The position numbers were made by a program, and so were the translations under genes. The notes beneath the pieces are model-generated. The model did not search any database and was not told where the DNA came from. It saw nothing but the letters and a program-made list of their open reading frames with translations. A stretch of DNA of 64,000 nt from JACPDH01 sp041671505 (GTDB lineage: Bacteria; Acidobacteriota; Thermoanaerobaculia; Gp7-AA8): positions 124,001 to 188,000 of the forward strand of contig JBAZBK010000008.1 of NCBI GenBank assembly GCA_041671505.1, in the 5' to 3' direction. The stretch's first letter is position 1, and every line of letters begins with the position of its first letter. Positions 15,490 through 24,233 of the stretch are shown here, in pieces.

Positions 15490-17433
15490 TCAGTCTGCCA
15501 GAGTCGACAAATCTCCCGGGTCCTGTCCTAACTCCACCGCCTTCAGATAGCGACGGACGATCTTTCCGGAGCGCGTTTTCGGCAGCGAAGTGCGGATCTC
15601 GATGTCGGACGGCTGCGCAATCGGTCCGAGGTCCTGTCTGACGTGGTCCTTGAGGCTTCCGATGAGGCCGGCGCCTTCGGTGTGCCCCGCCTTCAGCACG
15701 ACGAACGCTTTGATCTTCTCTCCCTTGAGCGGGTCTGGGAGCCCGATGACGGCGCTCTCGGCAACCGCCGGATGCCGCAGCAGCGAGCCTTCGACGTCGG
15801 CCGTGCCGATCCGGTGTCCCGCGACGTTGAGGACGTCGTCGGCGCGCCCTAACACCGCGATGTAGCCGTCGGAGTCGCGCACGGCGATGTCACCGGCGGT
15901 GTAGCAGCCGGGGATCTGCGTCCAGTACGCCTCGTAGCGCGAGTGGTCGCCCCATACAGTGCGAAGCATGTAGGGGAGCGGCTTGCGGAGCACGAGCAGG
16001 CCGCCGTGGTTGTCGGGAAGCGACACGCCGTCGCGCGAGACGATGTCTGCGACGACTCCCGGTAGCGGTTTTCCCACCTTGCCGGGCCGCGCCTCGAATG
16101 TCGGCAGCGTTCCTAACACCGGACCTGCGATCTCCGTCTGCCACCAGTTGTCGACCACGAACCCGTTCGACTGGCTGACCAGGTTCTTCTGCGCCCAGAG
16201 CTGCGCCTCGGCGTTGAGCGGCTCCCCGGCGCACGCGATGAGGCGGAGGCGCGAGAGGTCGAACTTCGCCGGGGCCTCGGCCCCGTGGCTCATCCACATC
16301 CGGAGCGCCGTCGGAGCGGTGAAGAGAATGTTCACGCCGAAGCGCTCGCATAGCTCCCAGGTCACGTCGGGCGACGGGTAGTCGGGCACGCCTTCGCGGC
16401 AGAAGACCGTCGCGCCGTTCGAGAGGGGGCCATAGACGATGAAGGAGTGGCCGACGATCCAGCCGATGTCGGAGGTCGACCAGTAGATGTCGCGCTCGCC
16501 GATCTGGTAGAAGGCGCGCGCGAGGTACGTGACCCCGACCATGTAGCCGCCCGTCGTATGGACGACGCCCTTCGGCACTCCGGTGGTTCCCGAGGTGTAG
16601 AGGATGAAGAGCGGATCCTCGGCATCCATCGGCTCCGGCTCGCAGTGAATGTCGCGCGCCTGCTGGATGTCGTAGAAGTCGTGCTCGCGTTCGCTCTCGA
16701 ACTCGAACGGCTCGTCGCCCGGGCGCGACCCGCGGCGGTGAACGACGACGTGCTCGACGAAATCGAGCTCGCGCACCGCCTCGTCGATCGTCGGCTTGAG
16801 CGAGATCTTCTTGCCGCGGCGGAAGGTGAAGTCGGAGCAGACGATGACTTTCGCGTGCGAGTCGATGATGCGAGCCTGAAGCGCCGCGGTGCCCATGCCC
16901 GCGAAGACGACCGAGTGGATCGCTCCGATGCGCGCGCAGGCGAGCATCGTGATGATCCCCTCGGGGACGAGCGGCATGTAGATGATGATGCGGTCGCCCT
17001 TGACGACACCCAGGCGGCGGAGAGCGTTGGCGAAGCGGTTCACTTCGCGGTAGAGGCGGTTGTAGGTGTAGGCGTGCTCCTCGCCGTTCTCGCCGACCCA
17101 GAGGAGGGCCGCCTTGTTGCGGCGGTCGCTGTAGACGTGGCGGTCGAGGCAGTTGTAGGTGGCGTTGAGCTTGCCGCCGATGAACCACGAATGGCTCGGT
17201 GCCTCGAACTCGCAGACCTTCTTGAACGGCTCGACCCAGTCGATCGCCTTCGCCCGTTCGGCCCAGAAAGCGTCGGGGTGGGCGAGGGCGTAGTCGCGAT
17301 CGATCTGGTCGTTAGGCAGATACGCTTCGCGCGCGAGCCAGATCGGCGGCTTGATGACGACCTCGTCCTTGGCGAGCTTCTCGATGGCGGCCTGCTGCGT
17401 TGCGTTGAGCTCGATGGTTGCGTCCTTGCTCAT
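15490..17433 (-). CDS. acs: acetyl-CoA synthetase (acetate-CoA ligase)
   Basis: A 647-residue cytoplasmic AMP-forming ligase that converts acetate, ATP and CoA to acetyl-CoA. The N-terminal ACAS region is present (about residues 30-90). The adenylate-forming signature is YTSGTTGVPKG. The acyl-pocket motif NWWQTEIAGP keeps the tryptophan that limits substrates to acetate or propionate, and the hinge is LGRADDVLNVAGHR. The C-terminal KTRSGKIVRR carries the lysine that acetylation controls in this family. Length fits Acs. Propionate-CoA ligase is a close alternative. It is transcribed alone. Confidence 0.93.
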   Translation of the reverse strand: MSKDATIELNATQQAAIEKLAKDEVVIKPPIWLAREAYLPNDQIDRDYALAHPDAFWAERAKAIDWVEPFKKVCEFEAPSHSWFIGGKLNATYNCLDRHVYSDRRNKAALLWVGENGEEHAYTYNRLYREVNRFANALRRLGVVKGDRIIIYMPLVPEGIITMLACARIGAIHSVVFAGMGTAALQARIIDSHAKVIVCSDFTFRRGKKISLKPTIDEAVRELDFVEHVVVHRRGSRPGDEPFEFESEREHDFYDIQQARDIHCEPEPMDAEDPLFILYTSGTTGVPKGVVHTTGGYMVGVTYLARAFYQIGERDIYWSTSDIGWIVGHSFIVYGPLSNGATVFCREGVPDYPSPDVTWELCERFGVNILFTAPTALRMWMSHGAEAPAKFDLSRLRLIACAGEPLNAEAQLWAQKNLVSQSNGFVVDNWWQTEIAGPVLGTLPTFEARPGKVGKPLPGVVADIVSRDGVSLPDNHGGLLVLRKPLPYMLRTVWGDHSRYEAYWTQIPGCYTAGDIAVRDSDGYIAVLGRADDVLNVAGHRIGTADVEGSLLRHPAVAESAVIGLPDPLKGEKIKAFVVLKAGHTEGAGLIGSLKDHVRQDLGPIAQPSDIEIRTSLPKTRSGKIVRRYLKAVELGQDPGDLSTLAD

Positions 17434-17560
17434 TCCTCGGGCCTCCGGAGTCTTTCGTGATCTCGCGCGTGGGGGCGCGGCACGATTGGTGTACGCCTAC
17501 GGGCAAACGGCCGCGTGTGAGGATGGTCACAGCCGAATGTACGAGTAGCGCGGAGCCATC

Positions 17561-17589
17561 TGGCGTGTCCCTCGGAGCGGGACACGCCA
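17561..17589. terminator. hairpin between the OYE and acs genes
   Basis: TGGCGTGTCCC (17561-17571) and GGGACACGCCA (17579-17589) form a perfect 11-bp stem with a 7-base loop, 8 bp downstream of the stop codon of the minus-strand Old Yellow Enzyme gene. There is no clear T tract, so termination is possible but not proven. Confidence 0.4.
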
Positions 17590-17597
17590 AATGCACA

Positions 17598-18662
17598 TCA
17601 CATTCTTGCGCGCAGGTATTGCTTCGGCCACTCGACTTCGACGTCGAGCTCGCGTGCGGCGTGGAGCGGCCAGTAGGGATCGCGAAGAAGCTGCCGCGCG
17701 AGCAGCACGACGTCCGCTTCGCCGTTTGCGAGAATCCCCTCGGCCTGTTTCGCTCCGGTGATGAGGCCGACCGCACCGGTCGCGATTGCGGCGTTCCTGC
17801 GGATCTCGCGTGCGAACGCGACCTGGTAGCCGGGCCCGAGCGGAATCTTCGCGCCAGACACGTTGCCGCCGCTCGAACAATCGACGAGGTCGACGCCGAG
17901 CTCCCTGACCCGCTTCGAGAAGACGATCGACTGCTCGAGGTCCCAGCCGCCATCGGCCCAGTCGGTCGCTGAGATGCGGATGAAGAGCGGGAGCTCCGCG
18001 GGCCATGCCTGCGTTACTGCCTCGACGACGCGAAGCGGGAATCGCATCCGGTTCTCGAGCGAGCCGCCGTACGCGTCAGTGCGCTGGTTCGAGAGGGGCG
18101 AGAGGAACTCGTTGAGCAGGTAGCCGTGCGCCGCGTGAATCTCGACGACTTCGAAGCCTGCGGCATGCGCGCGCTTCGTGGCGGCGACCCACTGCTCGAC
18201 CACCATGTCGATGTCGGCGAGGCTCATCGCGCGCGGGACGCGATAGCCGTCTGCGAACGCCACCGCGCTCGGCCCGATCGGCTCCCACCCTCGCGCGTCG
18301 TCGGCGAGCCCCGAGCCCTTGATCCATGGAACCTGCGTCGATGCCTTGCGTCCCGCGTGCGCGATTTGAATCGCGGGGACTGCTCCCTGCGCCTTGACGA
18401 ACGCGGTGATCGGACGGAACGCCGCGGTGTGCGCGTCGGACCAGATGCCTGAATCGTCGGGGGAGATGCGCCCGACCGGATGGACGGCCGACGCTTCGAC
18501 CATCACGAGAGCGGCGCCACCGACGGCGCGGCTTCCGAGGTGAACGAGGTGCCAGTCGTTAGGCATCCCGTCGGCCGAGGAGTACTGGCACATCGGCGAG
18601 ACGAAGATCCGGTTGCGGAAGGTGATGGAGCGGAGCGTGAAAGGCGAGAAGAGATGGCTCAT
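17598..18662 (-). CDS. NADH:flavin oxidoreductase, Old Yellow Enzyme family (YqjM type)
   Basis: A 354-residue FMN-dependent ene-reductase that reduces activated C=C bonds with NAD(P)H. The N-terminus FSPFTLRSITFRNRI and the active-site segment SPMCQYSSADGMPNDWH carry the Cys and Tyr typical of the YqjM class. The substrate-binding pair is in EIHAAHGYLLNEFLSPLSN. The FMN phosphate site is TGAVGLI, followed by ARQLLRDPYWP. The start at 18662 is preceded by GAGGAA. It is a single gene; the likely role is detoxification of electrophiles or stress metabolism. Confidence 0.93.
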   Translation of the reverse strand: MSHLFSPFTLRSITFRNRIFVSPMCQYSSADGMPNDWHLVHLGSRAVGGAALVMVEASAVHPVGRISPDDSGIWSDAHTAAFRPITAFVKAQGAVPAIQIAHAGRKASTQVPWIKGSGLADDARGWEPIGPSAVAFADGYRVPRAMSLADIDMVVEQWVAATKRAHAAGFEVVEIHAAHGYLLNEFLSPLSNQRTDAYGGSLENRMRFPLRVVEAVTQAWPAELPLFIRISATDWADGGWDLEQSIVFSKRVRELGVDLVDCSSGGNVSGAKIPLGPGYQVAFAREIRRNAAIATGAVGLITGAKQAEGILANGEADVVLLARQLLRDPYWPLHAARELDVEVEWPKQYLRARM

Positions 18663-18737
18663 GCGTTCCTCGTGGAGTTTGACGTCAAGGATAAGGCATC
18701 CGAACTCGTACCGTTCGGTAGCAGGGCGATGGGGAGT

Positions 18738-18892
18738 GCGCAAGCGCAGCTTGCGCTCTTCCACGCCGAAGCGAAGCTTCGGCGCTGTTCATGCGATCTC
18801 CGGGCGGAAGCTGTCGCTTCCGCCTGGAAGAGCGAAAGCTGCGCTTTCGCTCTTCCACATGGGAACGGGCGGTCGCTTGCGCGACCGCCCGT
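18738..18892. repeat. cluster of five small hairpins
   Basis: Perfect stems lie at 18738-18745/18749-18756, 18765-18772/18776-18783, 18803-18811/18816-18824, 18826-18839/18843-18856 and 18865-18876/18881-18892. The first four share the same inner stem end, AAGC-loop-GCTT, with loops of 3-4 bases, while the outer stem sequences differ. They occupy most of the 258 bp between the OYE start and the end of the M16 gene. The last (12 bp, loop TTGC) is 29 bp past that M16 stop and may act as its terminator. Confidence 0.75.
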
Positions 18893-18920
18893 CGTTACTT
18901 CGATTCGCTGTCTTGTAAGG

Positions 18921-20312
18921 CTATTTCCAGCCGGCGTCGGTAATCTTGCGCTCGGTGACCTCTCCGTACTTTTTTGCCGCGTCGCGAATTGCGGTGGCGT
19001 TGCCAATGAAGACGAAAGAGAGGTCGGACTCCTTCGGGTAGACGCGCTCGATGACCGACTTCGCGCCGTCGCCGGTCACGGCGTTCAGCTTTGCGCCGTA
19101 GTCGTCGACGTCACTGCGGCCGAGGTTGAAGGCCTCGATCTCGGCGAGCTTCGCGGCGAGCTGGTTTCCCGTCTCCAGGCGCGGCGGGTATTGGCCGGCG
19201 ACGTAGGCCTTCACCGACGACAGCGTTGCCTCGTCGATCGCGCCCTTGTGAAGGCGCTCGAGCGTCGCGAGCGCCAGGTCGACCGCCTGCACCGTCGATT
19301 CGGTCTTCGTGAACGAGCTCATCGCGACGCTGCCCGGCACCGTGTCGCGGAGAACATAGCAGCGCGCGCCGTAGGTGAGGCCGGTGCGGATCCGGAGCTC
19401 GCTGTTGAGCATCGAGGTGAAGCGCCCGCCAAAGGCGGTGTTCACGAGGTCGACGGCCACGTTGTCGGGATCCTTCCGCGCGATGCCGACATTACCGATG
19501 CGGAAGTAGGTCTGCGTCGCGTCGGGCTTATCGACGAGCAGCACGCGCCGCCCCTTCTGCATCGCGGGCGCTTCGAGCTTCGGCATCGGCGCCGCCGCTT
19601 TCTGCCAGTCGCCGAACGCCTTCTTCACGTCCTTCGCGAGCGCCTTACCGTCGAAGTCGCCGACGAAGACGAGGATCGTCCTGTCGGCGCCCGCGTTGTC
19701 GCGGTACCACTTCGTCACGTCGTCCCTGGTGACGGCCGCGAGCGAGGTCTCGGTCGCGCTGCGCCCGTACGGGTGCGAGCCGAAGAGGAAGGCGTCGAAG
19801 TAGTTGTCGATCACTGCATCGGGCTGGTTCTCCCGCGCGGCGGCGATCCCGTCGATCATCCGCTTGCGGAGCTTGTCGAGCTCCGCAGGCTCGAAGCGCG
19901 GTCTGCGCAGCGCGTCGGCGAGCAACTCGAGCATGAGCTTGTGGTCGCGCGAGAGGAACTCGCCGCTGACGACGAGAGCTTCACGCGCGCTCGCCGTTCC
20001 GAAGCTCGCGCCGACGCTGTCCGTCGCCGCGGAGAACTGGAGCGCGTCGCGCGATCCCGCGCCCTTCTGCAGCAGGTCGGCGGCGAGGTCGGCGGTCCCT
20101 TCCTTGCCGGTTGGATCGGTGATCGCTCCTCCCGCGATGCGCGCGTGGAACGCGATCATCGGGACGTCGCGCTTCTCCATCAGGATCAGCTGCATGCCGT
20201 TGCCGAGCTTCACCTTCTCGTAGGGAGGGAGCTTCATCGACGCGGTCTGCGCCGCGGCGGGGATTGCGATCGCCATCGCGGCGACAACTGCGAGAATTCG
20301 ATTGCGGTTCAT
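18921..20312 (-). CDS. M16-family peptidase-like subunit lacking the zinc site, exported
   Basis: A 463-residue protein with an N-terminal signal peptide (AVVAAMAIAIPAAAQ). It has the two-lobed M16 fold but lacks HXXEH; the matching position reads TADLAADLLQKG. It keeps the downstream Arg/Tyr segment (RTGLTYGARCY) that contacts substrate from the partner lobe. This is the pattern of the non-catalytic subunit of heterodimeric M16B peptidases. Its ATG overlaps the stop of the upstream catalytic gene by 4 bp, so the two are probably translated together and assemble in the periplasm. Confidence 0.9.
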   Translation of the reverse strand: MNRNRILAVVAAMAIAIPAAAQTASMKLPPYEKVKLGNGMQLILMEKRDVPMIAFHARIAGGAITDPTGKEGTADLAADLLQKGAGSRDALQFSAATDSVGASFGTASAREALVVSGEFLSRDHKLMLELLADALRRPRFEPAELDKLRKRMIDGIAAARENQPDAVIDNYFDAFLFGSHPYGRSATETSLAAVTRDDVTKWYRDNAGADRTILVFVGDFDGKALAKDVKKAFGDWQKAAAPMPKLEAPAMQKGRRVLLVDKPDATQTYFRIGNVGIARKDPDNVAVDLVNTAFGGRFTSMLNSELRIRTGLTYGARCYVLRDTVPGSVAMSSFTKTESTVQAVDLALATLERLHKGAIDEATLSSVKAYVAGQYPPRLETGNQLAAKLAEIEAFNLGRSDVDDYGAKLNAVTGDGAKSVIERVYPKESDLSFVFIGNATAIRDAAKKYGEVTERKITDAGWK

Positions 20313-21679
20313 CGCGCGGGCTCCTTCGACGCCGGCGCCGCCGCGGCGGGCATCAGCACGCCAACGGTGCGATTCGTGGTGCGGAAGACCTTCGCCGCGG
20401 CCTGCTTGATCTGCTCCGCGGTAACCGCCTCGTAACGTTCGGGTGCGGTGAAGAGCCTGTGCCAGTCACCCTGGAAGGTCTCGTTGCTGCCGAGCGCCTG
20501 CGCCTTGCCGCTGATCGTCTTCAGGTTGCGCCAGAAGTCGGCGACCTGGATGTTCTTCGCCTTCCGAAGCTCGGCCTCGGTGGGGCCTTCGTTCGTGATC
20601 TTCGCGAGCTCCTCGTCGAGGATCCGCTCGGCCTTGGCCGGGTCGGCTCCCGAGGAGAGGGTCATCGCGATCCAGAGCAGTCCCGGGTCGAAGCCGCGCG
20701 GGTCGTCGAAGGCGCCGACGCCGAGGGCGATCTGTTCCTGCTCGACGAGTCGCTGGTGGAGGCGCGAGGAGTCGCCGCGGGTGAGGATCGCCTCGAGGAG
20801 GTCGAGCGACTCGCGTTCCGGATCGTCGGCGGTGCCTACGTGATACGCGATCTGGACGAGGGGAACCTGCGCGTCCTTGGTGAAGGTGACGCGCCGCTCC
20901 CCCTGCTGCTCCGGCTCGACGGTACGGACCGGCTCGGGAGGCGCCTGCGCCGGGATCGGCTCGATGTACTTCTTCGCGAGGGCGAAGACGTCGTCGGCCG
21001 TCACGTCGCCGACGACGATCATCGTCGCGTTGTTAGGCGCATAGTAGGTCCGGAAGTAGTTCTGGAGGTCGCTCTTCGACCAGGCCTCGATGTCGCTGGG
21101 CCAGCCGATGACGGGGATCTGGTAGGGATGGGCGACGTAGGCCGCAGCCTGGACCTGCTCGTTGAGCAGCCCCTGGTTGCTGTTGTCGACGCGGAGCCGC
21201 CGCTCGGAGTAGACGACGCCGCGCTCGCTGTCGACGATCTTGTCGTCGAAGGCGAGGCTCTGGATCCGGTCGGCCTCGAGGTCGAAGATCAGCTCCATCG
21301 CGTTCTTCGGGAACCAGTTCTGGTAAACCGTCACGTCGGTCGACGTGTAGGCGTTGTTCGCGCCGCCGTTCGCCTCCATGACCCGGTCGAACTCGCCGGG
21401 GCCGTACTTCTTCGCGCCGTTGAACATCATGTGCTCGAAGAAGTGCGAGAGCCCGGTGATCCCGGGACGCTCGTTGCGCGAGCCGACCCGGTACCAGATG
21501 TACATCGCGACGTTCGGGATGTCGCGGTCGGGCCAGACGATGACCTTCATGCCGTTGCCGAGCGTCGTCTCGCGGATCTCGCTCGCGAGGTCGGGCTTCG
21601 CCGCCGCGGGAGCGGCGAGGGAGAGCGACGGAATCGCGACGAGCAGCGCAGCGACGAGGGCGAAATGCCTTCGCTTCAT
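20309..21679 (-). CDS. M16-family zinc peptidase, catalytic subunit, exported
   Basis: A 456-residue peptidase. The inverted zinc motif is HFFEH in GLSHFFEHMMFNG, with the distal glutamate region DSERGVVYSERR about 75 residues later. The N-terminal signal peptide is FALVAALLVAIPSLSLAAPAAA. The start at 21679 is preceded by AAGGAG; an upstream GTG-type start has no ribosome binding site. With the downstream inactive partner it should form a clam-shaped heterodimer that cuts peptides, probably in the periplasm. Confidence 0.92.
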   Translation of the reverse strand: MKRRHFALVAALLVAIPSLSLAAPAAAKPDLASEIRETTLGNGMKVIVWPDRDIPNVAMYIWYRVGSRNERPGITGLSHFFEHMMFNGAKKYGPGEFDRVMEANGGANNAYTSTDVTVYQNWFPKNAMELIFDLEADRIQSLAFDDKIVDSERGVVYSERRLRVDNSNQGLLNEQVQAAAYVAHPYQIPVIGWPSDIEAWSKSDLQNYFRTYYAPNNATMIVVGDVTADDVFALAKKYIEPIPAQAPPEPVRTVEPEQQGERRVTFTKDAQVPLVQIAYHVGTADDPERESLDLLEAILTRGDSSRLHQRLVEQEQIALGVGAFDDPRGFDPGLLWIAMTLSSGADPAKAERILDEELAKITNEGPTEAELRKAKNIQVADFWRNLKTISGKAQALGSNETFQGDWHRLFTAPERYEAVTAEQIKQAAAKVFRTTNRTVGVLMPAAAAPASKEPAR

Positions 21680-21867
21680 GCATGCTCCTTGATTGTGTTC
21701 GGATTCATTCACTTCGAGGGGGCTGCGATCGAGGCGCGTGCCCCGTTCGCGAGCGGAATTGTACGTTCAAACCAAGCCGACCTGGATGTTCCGAAACTGC
21801 TTCAGATCGCCCCCGCAGGCTCGGGAGGCCGCTCAATTTGTTCCGCTGCAGACGAGCGCCGCGGAGG

Positions 21868-22845
21868 TCAGGCGAAGTTGAGCGACTCGAAGAACGACCG
21901 CAGCGCTTCAGCCGTTCTCTCCGGCGTGAACGTGCCAGCGGTTTCTCTGCCGCCGGACTGCAGCCGGGCGATCAGGCCCGGGCACTCGTCGAACGTGTCG
22001 ACGAGCTCACAGGCACGCTCGACGAGCGCGTAGACCTGCTGGTTCGGGAAGACGACGGCGTTGAATCCGTCGCGCAGGAAATCGCGTCCGCCGATCGCTT
22101 CGTAACAGATCGGGATGCACCCGGCTGCCATCGCCTCGGGGACGGTCGTGTTGAACGCCTCGTGAGAGCTCACGTTGACGAGGAACGCGGAGCTCGACAT
22201 CAGCGCGGCAACTTCGCGGTGGGAGAGTCCGTCGAGACGGACGAGCTCCCACTCCGGACGCTTCCGGAGCTCGCGCGAGAGGAGCCAGAGGACGATGTCA
22301 TGATCGAGGAGCCCGGCGGCTCGATAGGCCTCTTTCCACGCCAGGAGGACGCGCTTTCTGCGAGGAGCGGCTGACGGCTCAAAGAAGTAGCTCGCGACGA
22401 ACGGCGGAACCACCGTGGCCGGCAGCCCGAAGTGTTGTCCCACGACGGTGGCCACGTGGGGGAGTACCACCATGGCAGCTTCGAAGCCAAGCTCGCGATA
22501 GTCGGCGGCGTCGCCGAGCCCACGCGTGATGAGGAAGCTGCCCTGAACGAAGACGATCCGATGCCACGGAAACTGCTGAACCACTTCCAGGGATGCCAGC
22601 ACCTCGGGAACGACCACGATATCGCTCGACCGCGGGGCGAAGTCCGCGTCGTCGAGGTAGACGATCGGAACCTCGACGTCGATCCAGGCCGGCCTGAAGG
22701 GCGAGTGATGGTGAAGCGCGCGCGCGTCGAAGCCCTGGGCGCGGAGGAGCCGAACGTGCTCGTAGAGCATCCCGATCCCCCAGCTCGGAGCCGTGAAATC
22801 GGCGAGCAGGTAGTAGATCGTCACTCCGTGATCGCGTAGATGCAT
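21868..22845 (-). CDS. glycosyltransferase, group 1 (GT4-like)
   Basis: A 325-residue GT-B-fold protein. The N-terminal half has a Rossmann-like start (TIYYLLADF) and GIGMLYEHVRLLRAQGFDA. The C-terminal half carries the nucleotide-sugar signature SSHEAFNTTVPEAMAAGCIP, the usual E-x7-E-type region of GT4 enzymes. The acceptor and donor are unknown. The ATG at 22845 overlaps the radical SAM gene by 25 bp. A GTG at 22824 would instead give a 4-bp GTGA overlap. Either way, the pair is translationally coupled. Confidence 0.85.
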   Translation of the reverse strand: MHLRDHGVTIYYLLADFTAPSWGIGMLYEHVRLLRAQGFDARALHHHSPFRPAWIDVEVPIVYLDDADFAPRSSDIVVVPEVLASLEVVQQFPWHRIVFVQGSFLITRGLGDAADYRELGFEAAMVVLPHVATVVGQHFGLPATVVPPFVASYFFEPSAAPRRKRVLLAWKEAYRAAGLLDHDIVLWLLSRELRKRPEWELVRLDGLSHREVAALMSSSAFLVNVSSHEAFNTTVPEAMAAGCIPICYEAIGGRDFLRDGFNAVVFPNQQVYALVERACELVDTFDECPGLIARLQSGGRETAGTFTPERTAEALRSFFESLNFA

Positions 22846-23942
22846 CGATTGCAGATGAAGTCGTCGGGCGCCTGCTCCATGCCGTAGACCCAGCGGCGGT
22901 AGAGCGCCATTTTCGGACCCGCGAGAATCTCGTCGAGGGTCTGGTCGTGGAGATCACCGACCACGTAGTCGTCGTTGTAGTCCTGGCAGCAGAGAACGCA
23001 CTGGCCCATCGGGTTCACGTGGACCCACTGGACCGGCCGCGAACCGGTCTGCTCGCATCCTCGGAGCCTTTTCTTCTCACCGCTGGGATGCAGACCGATA
23101 GGCACGGCGCCGGCGCGGTCCATCACCTCGTAATACTGGACGTTGAAGAGTGAGCCAGCGTACAGGGCGCGAATCTCCTCGAAGTCGCGCTTGTGGGCTT
23201 CGTCGCCGGTGCCGAGCACCGCCAGATCCATCTGCGGTGCGAGAGGCTTGTCCTTGATGTATTCGAGGTTTCGAAGCACCAGTGGCAGATGCTTCCGGCC
23301 GCGTTCCTGCGCGTAGCGCTCGCCGTCGAGCGTCGAGAGGTTTACCGAGAGGTACCGGAGCCCGCCGAGACCCAGAATCGAATCAACCCGGTCCGGAGTG
23401 AGGCCGGTGCCGTTCGTGAGCACGGCGGGACCGAGGCCGTACTGCTTGAGCATCCGAACCTGGTCGACGAACCGCTTGTCGACGGTCGGCTCGTTGTAGT
23501 GGACCATCGAGACGCCGTCGAGCGTGTCGCGGTAGGCTGCGAGCTGCGCGACGATCGACTCGTAGAACTCCATCGTCATCGAATGGTCTTCGCGCCGCGT
23601 GATCGAAACGGGGCAGAAGTAGCAGGCCTGGTTGCAGATCGTGCTCGCTTCCAGCGACACGTATTTGAGGCGGAACCGCGTCGAGAGATCCTCTGCCGAT
23701 TTGACGAGCCAGCCGTCGAGCTTCAGCGTCGCCGCAAGCTCGGCCGAGAGGTCGGCTGGCGCTGTCGAGCCCGCCACGATCGTCTGCAATTCCCCGAACC
23801 CCCTGTCCCCGGGAGCCAGGGACCGGTCCGTCATCGGGTTGTAAATCCGGTCCGCGGAGAGGTTGAGGAACGGTTCGGTGAGAAGGCGTTCAGAAGGCGG
23901 CGTGTCGTTCGTCGTCATAGGTGGCAAGGTCGTCTCGAACAT
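22821..23942 (-). CDS. radical SAM/SPASM-domain protein
   Basis: A 373-residue enzyme. The radical SAM cluster ligands are Cys103, Cys107 and Cys110 (STICNQACYFCP). The C-terminal SPASM-type region has cysteines in RGCEQTG, GQCVLCCQDYNDD and FICNRCIY, and the family phrase VGDLHDQTLDEI, so one or two auxiliary iron-sulfur clusters are likely. Enzymes of this build modify peptides or sugar-linked substrates by radical chemistry. The start is uncertain: ATG 23942 and ATG 23918 both lack a clear ribosome binding site. It overlaps the downstream glycosyltransferase; no short precursor-peptide gene was seen nearby. Confidence 0.87.
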   Translation of the reverse strand: MFETTLPPMTTNDTPPSERLLTEPFLNLSADRIYNPMTDRSLAPGDRGFGELQTIVAGSTAPADLSAELAATLKLDGWLVKSAEDLSTRFRLKYVSLEASTICNQACYFCPVSITRREDHSMTMEFYESIVAQLAAYRDTLDGVSMVHYNEPTVDKRFVDQVRMLKQYGLGPAVLTNGTGLTPDRVDSILGLGGLRYLSVNLSTLDGERYAQERGRKHLPLVLRNLEYIKDKPLAPQMDLAVLGTGDEAHKRDFEEIRALYAGSLFNVQYYEVMDRAGAVPIGLHPSGEKKRLRGCEQTGSRPVQWVHVNPMGQCVLCCQDYNDDYVVGDLHDQTLDEILAGPKMALYRRWVYGMEQAPDDFICNRCIYAITE

Positions 23943-24233
23943 GGTTTGGTGGGGTATACGGGTCTGGCTCCGACAACGTCTACTTCCCAGCGTCTGTTCC
24001 AGTCCCGGCCCGCGCCTCGCGACAGCCGGGCTCCGCCTCCGGCCGCTCGCCGGCGGGTCGGTCGGGGCGTGTCTGGGCGCCTCTGCCTGCGGAGGCCTCC
24101 GTCGTCTCGACCCGTCGACCGGCACCCTCGCGTCTTCACGCCCGGATTCAGTGGCCCGTCGAGACGAAGGGTTGCTCGGCCCATGCTAAGGTGACCGGGC
24201 GCTGTGGTCTCGTACTCGAAAGGGGAATCAGCG

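Noticed and set aside
17521..17545. Possible copy of the 2786-2875 hairpin arm (GGTCACAGCCG-AAT)
   Set aside because: Only about 13 bases agree, without the inverted partner; chance or strong decay.
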